DNA of 64,000 nucleotides from the NCBI RefSeq assembly GCF_900143095.1, contig NZ_FRDA01000003.1, positions 186,001 to 250,000 on the forward strand. The letters are read 5' to 3'. The position numbers were made by a program, and so were the translations under genes. Origin of the DNA: Pseudomonas asturiensis. GTDB taxonomy: Bacteria; Pseudomonadota; Gammaproteobacteria; Pseudomonadales; Pseudomonadaceae. This document shows positions 57,457 through 64,000 of this stretch, piece by piece. Under the pieces are notes generated by a model. The model was given only the letters and a program-made list of their open reading frames with translations, ran no database searches and was not told the DNA's origin. How positions within the stretch are numbered: the stretch's first letter is position 1; each line of letters opens with the position of its first letter.

Positions 57457-57882
57457 ATGACTACGATCAATACGTCCACGCTTAATGCTTACTCAAGTTC
57501 GTTGTCTGTAACGGTAAAAAACCAGGAAGCACAAGCAGCCACTGCAGTTGCCACGGATGATAAGAAGACGGCTGAAACGGATGTTGCGGCCGCGAACGCG
57601 ACTGGCCCTGTCGAAGGCGGCAGTGCAGGCGGTTCAAGCTCGTCTGCGCTTGACTCGACCATCGAGAAGATAAAGGAGCAGATCAAGCAGGCTCAGAAGC
57701 AGCTGGCCCAAGAGCAGTCGCAACTGGCCGCCGCGCAAAGTGGCAAGGGCACGCCGGAAGAGAAGGCTCAGAAGGCCTTGTCGATCCTGTCTCAAATCAT
57801 GGCGACCAGCGCCACGCTGCAAACCCTGCAAGCCTCGCTGCTGCAGTTGCAGACTCAGGGCGGCGTGAATACCACGGCCTGA
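57457..57882 (+). CDS. Small FlxA-like coiled-coil protein, function unknown
   Basis: Encodes 141 residues from ATG 57457 (GGAG site upstream). The first 75 residues are Ser/Thr/Ala/Gly-rich and disordered. A coiled coil follows (IEKIKEQIKQAQKQLAQEQSQLAAAQSG) and then a helix of Leu/Gln repeats (TLQTLQASLLQLQTQ). It resembles FlxA-like family proteins in general style. No signal peptide or cysteine. Followed by a strong terminator. I cannot assign a role. Confidence 0.75.
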   Translation: MTTINTSTLNAYSSSLSVTVKNQEAQAATAVATDDKKTAETDVAAANATGPVEGGSAGGSSSSALDSTIEKIKEQIKQAQKQLAQEQSQLAAAQSGKGTPEEKAQKALSILSQIMATSATLQTLQASLLQLQTQGGVNTTA

Positions 57883-57922
57883 AGCGGCTCGCGGGTGTTG
57901 GTGAAATCGGCCTCATGAAAAA

Positions 57923-57955
57923 GCCTCCCTCTCTGACCGAGAGGGAGGCTTTTTT
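57923..57955. terminator. Strong bidirectional terminator
   Basis: GCCTCCCTCTC/GAGAGGGAGGC stem of 11 bases with a five-base loop and six T; A-run on the left. It serves the convergent genes on both sides. Confidence 0.93.
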
Positions 57956-57984
57956 GTTTCAGCGCTACAGCACTGACGTCATGC

Positions 57985-58854
57985 TTACTCGTTGACGTTC
58001 ATGAACTTTCTCGCCCACTCCACGTAGTCTTCCGGCTGGGTGTAGGTGTGTGTCAGTTCGGTCGCGCTCATGTTCGAGGTGCTGCCCAGAATCTGGCGCT
58101 GCTCGCGCAGGCAGTCGTAGGTCGCCTTGATTGCTGCAAAGTAGGCCGCGTGTCCATCCACACAGATTCGCACGCCCATCTCGGCCAGACGGTCATTATC
58201 GTGCAGCTCCGGGTTGCCGTACGTCACCAGCATCAGCGGCACGGTCAGGCCTTCGGAAATCTGCGCCAGGTGCTCAAAGTCACGGATGCCGACGATGGTA
58301 ATGCCGTCGGCCCCAGCGCTCTGGTATTGCTGCACACGGCTGATGGCTTCCTGAACCGGAATGATCGCCGCATTGGTGCGGGCAAAGATCGACATTTCCG
58401 GATCGACCCGGGCTTCCAGCGCCGCGCGAATCTTGCCGACGCCTTCTGCCGTGGAGATCAGGTCTGTCGACTTGCGGCCAAACTGCGCGGGTAGCAAGGT
58501 GTCTTCGATGGTGAGGGCCGAGATGCCTGCGCGTTCCAGTTCAGTGACAGTGCGCATGACGTTAAGGGCATTGCCGTAACCATGGTCTGCGTCTGCAATG
58601 ACAGGAAGCTGGGCGACACGGCCGATGCGCGTAGCCTGTTCGACGAATTCGCTGAGGGTGATCAGTGCGAAGTCAGGCGCTGCGAGTACCTGCAGCGAGG
58701 CGACCGAGCCGCCGAGGATGCCGACTTCAAAGCCCAGGTCGGCCGCGATACGCGCAGACATGGGGTCGAATACCGAGGCAGTGTGATAGCAGGATGTTGA
58801 CGAGGTCAGCTCGCGAAAGCTGCGGCGCAGGTCTTGATGGGAAGCCTTGGGCAT
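57985..58854 (-). CDS. Oxaloacetate decarboxylase, PEP mutase/isocitrate lyase superfamily
   Basis: Encodes 289 residues. The sequence closely follows the P. aeruginosa PA4872 type, which decarboxylates oxaloacetate. Superfamily features: [22 protein letters not shown], the metal-binding [12 protein letters not shown] and [12 protein letters not shown]. It is a single-gene unit with no operon partner. Confidence 0.93.
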   Translation of the reverse strand: MPKASHQDLRRSFRELTSSTSCYHTASVFDPMSARIAADLGFEVGILGGSVASLQVLAAPDFALITLSEFVEQATRIGRVAQLPVIADADHGYGNALNVMRTVTELERAGISALTIEDTLLPAQFGRKSTDLISTAEGVGKIRAALEARVDPEMSIFARTNAAIIPVQEAISRVQQYQSAGADGITIVGIRDFEHLAQISEGLTVPLMLVTYGNPELHDNDRLAEMGVRICVDGHAAYFAAIKATYDCLREQRQILGSTSNMSATELTHTYTQPEDYVEWARKFMNVNE

Positions 58855-59235
58855 AATCGCTCCAAATGTGATTGGATCAGCTTGGCGTTAACGACGCCAA
58901 TGCTGTTTTCAATGCACGGAAGGTCTACCCGTGCATTTTCTTCGTCCGGGAAACAATGCAGTAGTCGTCTTGGTTTTTATAGGAAAGGTGGAGCGGGCAG
59001 GTCAATTCAGACGGGCATCTTCAGCTTATGAGTTGCTGTTCGATTCAAGTCAGTCTGAGGTAAAGGCAGCATGCTACCACAGCATAAATAAAAAAGATTA
59101 TGCCGAAACGGACAGGGTCATGCGCAGAGTGGAATCTTCCGCAGACGCCTGGTTCTGTATCGGAACCAGGCGGGGAGGGGCTATTTCAGGTTGAAAATGG
59201 GCAGCGGATCGGTGTCCGCTGCCCATGTCATTCAC
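58855..59235. other. Gap between the oxaloacetate decarboxylase gene and leuA
   Basis: 381 bases without a supported gene. It contains a 10-base inverted repeat CGCCTGGTTC/GAACCAGGCG (59146-59172) and the leuA terminator. The promoter of the decarboxylase gene should lie in the A+T-richer right part near 58900-59100 on the minus strand; no clear boxes were identified. Confidence 0.5.
59199..59224 (-). terminator. Terminator after leuA
   Basis: GGGCAGCGGA/TCCGCTGCCC stem of 10 bases and six-base loop, followed on the minus strand by ATTTTC. It lies 12 bases after the leuA stop. Confidence 0.82.
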
Positions 59236-60906
59236 TCAGGCCGCTTTGGCTTGTGCCTGGCTCAGCGAACGATTCAGCGCACTGAACAGCGCACGGAAGC
59301 TGGCGGTGGTGATGTTTTCGTCAATGCCCACACCGTGCACGGCCTTGTCGCCATTCACTCGCAACTCGATGTAGGCCGCTGCCTTGGCTGTGGTGCCGGA
59401 GCCGATGGCGTGTTCGTTGTAGTCCATGATTTCCACGGCGATAGGCAGGCCCGCTACCAGTGCTTCCAGCGCTCCTTTGCCCTTGCCGCGCCAGTGCTGG
59501 GTTTCGCCATCCACATGCACTTCGGCATCGACCGAGCTGTTGCCGTTCTCTTCCTGCAACTTGTGGCTGATCAGCGCGTAAGGCGTGTTGGCCTGCAGGT
59601 ACTCACGGCGCAGCAGCGAGTGGATCTGCTCAGCGGTCATTTCAAGGCCCAGACGGTCGGTTTCACCCTGCACCACCTGGCTGAATTCGATCTGCATGCG
59701 GCGTGGCAGCGAGATGCCGTATTCCTGTTCCAGCAGATACGTGATGCCGCCTTTACCCGACTGGCTGTTGACGCGAATCACGGCCTCGTAGCTGCGACCG
59801 ATGTCGGCCGGGTCGATTGGCAGGTAAGGCACTTCCCACAGCTCGCCTTCTTTTTGCTGCGTGAAGCCCTTGCGGATGGCGTCCTGGTGCGAGCCGGAGA
59901 ACGCGGTATGGACCAGGTCGCCGACGTACGGGTGGCGTGGGTGAACCGGAATCTGGTTGCATTCTTCGACGACCTTGCGCACGCCATCGATGTCCGAAAA
60001 GTCCAGCTCAGGGTTGATACCCTGGGTGTACAGGTTCAAAGCGACCGTGACCAGGTCGACGTTGCCGGTACGCTCGCCGTTACCGAACAGGCAGCCTTCG
60101 ACGCGATCCGCGCCCGCCATCAGGCCCAGTTCAGTGGCGGCGACGCCGGTGCCGCGGTCGTTGTGGGTGTGCAGGCTGATCAGCACGCTGTCACGACGGG
60201 TGATGTTGCGGCCGAACCATTCGATCTGGTCGGCATAGATGTTCGGCGTGGCAACCTCCACCGTGGCGGGCAGGTTGAGGATCACCTTGTTCTGCGGCGT
60301 CGGGTTCCAGACCTCGATCACGGCGTCGCAGACTTCCTTGGCGAACTCCAGCTCGGTTGCGCTGAACGTTTCCGGGGAGTATTCGAACGTCCACTGGGTT
60401 TCAGGCTGTTGAGCCGCGTATTTGACGAACAGCTTGGCAGCGTTGACTGCGATGTCTTTCACGCCAGCCTTGTCCTGATTGAACACAATGCGGCGGAACG
60501 ACGGGCTGGTGGCGTTATACAGGTGGACAATGGCCTTCTTCGCGCCGCGCAGTGATTCGAAGGTGCGGGCGATCAGATCCTCACGTGCCTGGGTCAGCAC
60601 CTGAATGGTGGTGTCGTCCGGGATATGGCCGTCTTCGATCAGGGTGCGCACGAAGTCGAAGTCAGTCTGCGAGGCTGACGGGAACGAGGCTTCGATTTCC
60701 TTCACGCCCACGCTGACCAGCGTCTTCCAGAAGCGCAGCTTTTTAACCGCATCCATAGGCTCGATCAGCGACTGGTTACCGTCGCGCAGGTCGGAGCTGC
60801 ACCAGATCGGCGCCGCAGTAATGGTCTTCGAAGGCCAGGTGCGGTCAGGCAGATCGATGGTCGCAAACGCGCGGTACTTGTTCGAGGGATCTTTGAGCAT
60901 GGTCAT
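59236..60906 (-). CDS. leuA: 2-isopropylmalate synthase
   Basis: Encodes 556 residues. First committed enzyme of leucine synthesis. The N-terminal TIM barrel carries [18 protein letters not shown] and [16 protein letters not shown]; the C-terminal part is the regulatory domain (leucine feedback). ATG 60906 gives the family start [11 protein letters not shown]; a longer in-frame reading has no support. Confidence 0.96.
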   Translation of the reverse strand: MTMLKDPSNKYRAFATIDLPDRTWPSKTITAAPIWCSSDLRDGNQSLIEPMDAVKKLRFWKTLVSVGVKEIEASFPSASQTDFDFVRTLIEDGHIPDDTTIQVLTQAREDLIARTFESLRGAKKAIVHLYNATSPSFRRIVFNQDKAGVKDIAVNAAKLFVKYAAQQPETQWTFEYSPETFSATELEFAKEVCDAVIEVWNPTPQNKVILNLPATVEVATPNIYADQIEWFGRNITRRDSVLISLHTHNDRGTGVAATELGLMAGADRVEGCLFGNGERTGNVDLVTVALNLYTQGINPELDFSDIDGVRKVVEECNQIPVHPRHPYVGDLVHTAFSGSHQDAIRKGFTQQKEGELWEVPYLPIDPADIGRSYEAVIRVNSQSGKGGITYLLEQEYGISLPRRMQIEFSQVVQGETDRLGLEMTAEQIHSLLRREYLQANTPYALISHKLQEENGNSSVDAEVHVDGETQHWRGKGKGALEALVAGLPIAVEIMDYNEHAIGSGTTAKAAAYIELRVNGDKAVHGVGIDENITTASFRALFSALNRSLSQAQAKAA

Positions 60907-61482
60907 GTGAATAGTCCTTTGTACTGAAAGGCCGGAAAGAGGCGGCCAACCGTTGTCGCAAACTAAGGTCGAGGCACTGCAATCAAGCCTGGCAGTCGGG
61001 CACTGACCAGGCTGAGGCACCGATGTTGGCGCAACAGGAATAGGGTTTGAGAGGTTTTCATGACGGCAACCGTAACCACTGGGGTCAAGGATGGCAAGCA
61101 CTTGAAAATAATTGGGATAAATTCTTGTTATCTTTGTTTTTCGGCTTTTTTATCGCGCGTTCAGTGTGTTTCTATCAGGGTTATTGTTGCCGGGCATTGA
61201 TGTGCGCAAGATGCCCGCACGTATTTTCTGAGACCGAGGTCGGTGATGAACGAGAAAGACTGGAGAGGGTGGTAGGCGGCTTGCCGGCGATCTGCCGGGA
61301 ACCGGCAGCAAGGTCTGCGTATGCGGTGTGACTGATGCTATCAGGGGCCGCTGCGCAGCCCATCGCTGCCGTCGTAACCTCCGAGAGCTCCCACGCCTGC
61401 AGGCAGAAACAGATTTCGGCGCGGCCGTTAAGCCGCGCCCCCAAAATCTTATGCAGGGCTTAGATCTGTTATCTGCACACCC
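60907..61482. other. Gap upstream of leuA, with a single REP-like element
   Basis: 576 bases without a supported gene. It holds one REP-like arm GTAGGCGGCTTGCCGGCGAT-type sequence at about 61272-61291, directly followed by a small hairpin CTGCCGG/CCGGCAG (61292-61308). Another hairpin GGCGCGGC/GCCGCGCC lies at 61418-61439, just after the M23 peptidase gene. The leuA promoter must be on the right of 60907 but no clear -35/-10 was fixed. Confidence 0.55.
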
Positions 61483-62307
61483 TCAAGGCTGAAACGCGCC
61501 GATAAAGATCGCCGGATCCACGCGGGCATCATTCAGGCTCACGTTCCAGTGCATGTGAGGACCGGTTGCGCGGCCCGTAGAGCCGACTTTTCCGACTACG
61601 CCGCCGCGCGGCACGACATCGCCCTGCTTCACATCGATTTTCGACATATGGCAGAACATGCTGATGAAGCCCTGACCATGGTCGACGAACACGGTATTGC
61701 CGTTGAAGAAGTAATCGCCGATCAGAATCACCTTGCCAGCGGCGGGCGATTTGATTGGCGTGCCTGCAGGCACTGCGAAATCCAGCCCGGCATGGGGGTT
61801 GCGCTCTTCGCCGTTGAAGAAACGACGAACGCCGAACTTGCTGGACAGTGGCCCATTGACGGGCTTGTCGAGAATCAGGTTGCTCGGCGTACCCGGGCTG
61901 AAGCTGCGGTAGGCGCGAATCTGTTCGGCCAGCTCGCCTTCAATACGCGTGTTGTCTTCAGCGTTCGGATTGACCTGACGCTTGTTCTTCAGCGTGATGC
62001 GCTGCTCCGGGTATTTCTTGGTACCAACCGTGAAGCCGAGCGAGCGGCCGCCTGAGGTGATCTGCTGAGCGCCCGGCTTGACGGTCAGCGGGATCCCGAC
62101 AATTGCCAGCCAGCGCGTGCCTTTTTCCTTGACCACCAATACCGGCTTGCCCTGATAGGTGGCGGTCGGAGCCTGCACACCGGTGCCCAGATCAATCACG
62201 GCAACGCCGCCGGGCACCGGTTTGTTGAGTGCGCGGGTAATGAAACTGTCGGCCTGCGCGGGCAGGCACAGCAACAGAGCGAACAGCGGGGCGATAAAAC
62301 GTAGCAT
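61483..62307 (-). CDS. M23-family zinc metallopeptidase (LytM-like), periplasmic
   Basis: Encodes 274 residues. A signal peptide (LRFIAPLFALLLCLPAQA) is present. The C-terminal LytM domain has the zinc motifs HAGLDFAV (HxxxD) at about 173-177 and HMHW near the end, so it should be an active peptidoglycan endopeptidase. It lies 7 bases after xseA on the minus strand, so the two may be co-transcribed. Confidence 0.93.
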   Translation of the reverse strand: MLRFIAPLFALLLCLPAQADSFITRALNKPVPGGVAVIDLGTGVQAPTATYQGKPVLVVKEKGTRWLAIVGIPLTVKPGAQQITSGGRSLGFTVGTKKYPEQRITLKNKRQVNPNAEDNTRIEGELAEQIRAYRSFSPGTPSNLILDKPVNGPLSSKFGVRRFFNGEERNPHAGLDFAVPAGTPIKSPAAGKVILIGDYFFNGNTVFVDHGQGFISMFCHMSKIDVKQGDVVPRGGVVGKVGSTGRATGPHMHWNVSLNDARVDPAIFIGAFQP

Positions 62308-62314
62308 CAGGCAG

Positions 62315-63694
62315 TCAGTCCAGAAGAGAAAGGGTCACGGGCGTGAGATGGTTGTCCTCGACCCGCACTTGCAGTTCGCCTTCACCCAGCTTCGCGGTCA
62401 GGCGTTGACCGGTCCGGGTTTGCGCGGCGGTACGGATCGCATGACCGCGTTCGTCGAGCAGAATGCTGTAACCGCGCCCCAGCGTGGCGAGCGGGCTGAC
62501 AACGTTGAGGGTCTGAACCTGGCTCTGCAGGTGCAGCTTGCGGGTCTTGATCTGTTCACGGATGGCGCGGGGCAGGCGCTCGGCCAGCCCATCGAGTCGC
62601 TGACGCAGAAACGCCAGCGTGCGTCCCGGATGCTGTGCGGCGAGACGGCTTTGCATATGCGCCAGACGCACCTGTCGTTGGTGCACGCTGTGATCGAAGG
62701 CGCGACGCAGGCGCATGTCCAGATCGTCCAGGCGCTGAGACTGCTGGCGCAGGCGCTCGCCGGGATGACGCAGACGACGTGAGATCCCCTCAAGGCGCAA
62801 GCGTTCGCGCATCAGGCGGTCCTGCATACGGCTGACCAGTCGGCGATGCAGGTTGTCGACGCGGCGATGCAGGTCGCTGGAATCGGGCGCCAACAGTTCG
62901 GCTGCGGCGGAGGGGGTTGGTGCACGCACGTCGGCCACGAAGTCGCTGATCGACACATCGGTTTCGTGACCGACCGCACTGACGATAGGTGTCACGCAGG
63001 CATCGATTGCGCGTGCCACGGCTTCTTCGTTGAAGCACCACAGGTCTTCCAGCGATCCGCCGCCTCGGGCCAGGATCAGGGCGTCGAAGCCCCGGGAGTC
63101 GGCCAGCTTGAGCGCGCGGACGATCTGATTGATAGCTTCGCGCCCCTGAACCGCGGTCGGGATCAAGGTCAGCTCGACACGCGGCGCACGACGGCGGAAC
63201 ACGCTGATGATGTCGCGAATCACGGCGCCGGTGGGCGAGCTGATGATGCCGATGCGTTGCGGGTGCAGGGGCAGGGCGACCTTGCGTTCGGCGCTGAACA
63301 GGCCTTCATCGCTGAGCTTGGCCTTCAGTGCATCGAACGCCAGACGCAGCGCGCCGTCACCTGCCGGTTCAACGGTGTCGAGAATCAGTTGATAGTCGCC
63401 GCGACCTTCAAACAGCGATACCTTGCCGCGCACCTTGACCTGCAAGCCGTCCTTGAGGGCCTGGCGTACGCGTGCCGCGCTCTGGCGAAACAGCGCGCAA
63501 CGCACCTGGGCACCCGAGTCCTTCAAGGTGAAATACACATGGCCCGACGCGGGACGCGAGAGGTTGGAGATCTCGCCCTCGACCCAGATGCTGCTGAATA
63601 CGTCCTCCAGCAACACCCGCGCACGGCCGTTGAGCTGGCTGACAGTAAGGACTTCCCGGTCGAGGCCGAGTCTTGCGAAAGGGTCTTTGATCAT
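62315..63694 (-). CDS. xseA: Exodeoxyribonuclease VII large subunit
   Basis: Encodes 459 residues from ATG 63694. It degrades single-stranded DNA with XseB. The N-terminal OB fold (VEGEISNLSRPASGHVYFTLKD) is followed by the catalytic region (IGIISSPTGAVIRDI, ARGGGSLEDLWCFNEEAVARAI, VGHETDVSISDFVAD) and a long coiled-coil C-terminal half. Starts further upstream (for example 63706) would extend beyond the known N-terminus. Confidence 0.96.
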   Translation of the reverse strand: MIKDPFARLGLDREVLTVSQLNGRARVLLEDVFSSIWVEGEISNLSRPASGHVYFTLKDSGAQVRCALFRQSAARVRQALKDGLQVKVRGKVSLFEGRGDYQLILDTVEPAGDGALRLAFDALKAKLSDEGLFSAERKVALPLHPQRIGIISSPTGAVIRDIISVFRRRAPRVELTLIPTAVQGREAINQIVRALKLADSRGFDALILARGGGSLEDLWCFNEEAVARAIDACVTPIVSAVGHETDVSISDFVADVRAPTPSAAAELLAPDSSDLHRRVDNLHRRLVSRMQDRLMRERLRLEGISRRLRHPGERLRQQSQRLDDLDMRLRRAFDHSVHQRQVRLAHMQSRLAAQHPGRTLAFLRQRLDGLAERLPRAIREQIKTRKLHLQSQVQTLNVVSPLATLGRGYSILLDERGHAIRTAAQTRTGQRLTAKLGEGELQVRVEDNHLTPVTLSLLD

Positions 63695-63829
63695 GTCGGG
63701 CATCATAAAGGCAATGTCGGTTGAGCGCACGGGATCTGCACTCAGCGGGCAAAGGTGACGCAGCGCGTGACGGCGGCACGCCGGCGCTTTTGCTAGAGTC
63801 CTCCTCAGGTCCTTCAGAAAGGAAGCATC

Positions 63830-64000
63830 GTGGGCGATATCGGGGTGTTCGCGGCCTTCATGCAACTGGGCTTCACGCCGCTCGACTGGTTGATCATCGA
63901 GTTGAGCGTGATAGCTGCTTATATCGTTTTCGGCATCGCAGGCTTCGGCACGGCGCTGGTGGCAGGGCCTATCCTGATCAACTTCATGCCGCTTTCGCAC
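63830..64000 (+). CDS. TauE/SafE-type membrane permease, N-terminal fragment (runs off the window)
   Basis: Encodes the first 57 residues from GTG 63830, preceded by AAAGGAAGC. The predicted helix LIIELSVIAAYIVFGIAGFGTALVAGPIL with the glycine-rich FGIAGFGTALVAGP pattern fits sulfite-exporter TauE/SafE proteins. The rest lies outside the window. It is divergent from xseA. Confidence 0.72.
   Translation, partial: MGDIGVFAAFMQLGFTPLDWLIIELSVIAAYIVFGIAGFGTALVAGPILINFMPLSH

Noticed and set aside
59162..59190. GGAACC as a Hrp box
   Set aside because: No CCACNNA at 15-16 bases downstream; the GGAACC is an arm of an inverted repeat.
59191..60555. 454-codon plus-strand open frame
   Set aside because: A shadow of leuA; composition is His/Gln-rich as expected of an antisense frame.
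61181..61444. 87-codon minus-strand open frame upstream of leuA
   Set aside because: It runs through a REP-like element and hairpins and shows no family features.

Overview
The window is chromosomal DNA of a plant-associated pseudomonad of the Pseudomonas syringae species complex. The evidence is a complete Hrp1-type type III secretion (T3SS) cluster with the P. syringae gene set and order (hrpR/hrpS, hrpA-hrpZ-hrpB-hrcJ-hrpD-hrpE, hrpF-hrpG-hrcC-hrpT-hrpV, hrpJ-hrcV-hrpQ-hrcN-hrpO-hrpP-hrcQa-hrcQb-hrcR-hrcS-hrcT-hrcU, hrpL, hrpK), flanked by avrE/hrpH on one side and by hopB1, tRNA-Leu and queA on the other, followed by housekeeping genes typical of Pseudomonas. All family names come from reading the translated sequence; no database search was run.

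Layout. (1) 1-3388, edge of the conserved effector locus: the N-terminal 590 codons of avrE (minus strand, running off the window) and divergent hrpH, a lytic transglycosylase, with two back-to-back Hrp boxes between them. (2) 3389-4455, a 1.07-kb stretch without a convincing gene, upstream of hrpR. (3) 4456-25673, the hrp/hrc core: tandem enhancer-binding proteins HrpR and HrpS, the hrpA (pilus) operon, the hrpF/hrcC operon, a convergent gap filled with three tandem ~211-bp repeats, the long minus-strand hrpJ-to-hrcU operon, and divergent hrpL. (4) 25698-31409, the exchangeable-effector side: hrpK, hopB1, a candidate muramidase plus small membrane protein pair, a decayed IS66-type transposase fragment, a terminator and tRNA-Leu(CAA). 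(5) 31527-64000, core genome: queA-tgt-yajC-secD-secF, suhB, trmJ-cysE, the isc operon (iscR-S-U-A-hscB-hscA-fdx-iscX), ndk-rlmN-pilF-rodZ-ispG-hisS-yfgM-bamB-der, an aminotransferase/omega-amidase pair, an oxaloacetate decarboxylase-family gene, leuA, an M23 peptidase, xseA and the start of a TauE/SafE-type permease.

Regulatory logic visible in the DNA: HrpR and HrpS (AAA+ proteins lacking receiver domains) would act on the -24/-12 promoter before hrpL. HrpL, an ECF sigma factor, would then use the Hrp boxes (GGAACC-N15/16-CCACNNA) seen before avrE, hrpH, hrpA, hrpF, hrpJ and hrpK; all six match the consensus. HrpV (anti-activator) and HrpG (its antagonist) are encoded in the hrcC operon.

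The least explained parts are the pair at 29890-30839 next to the tRNA, the terminator-plus-REP triplication at 13701-14303, the serine-rich repeats in the AvrE N-terminus and the long proline-rich tail of HrpH.
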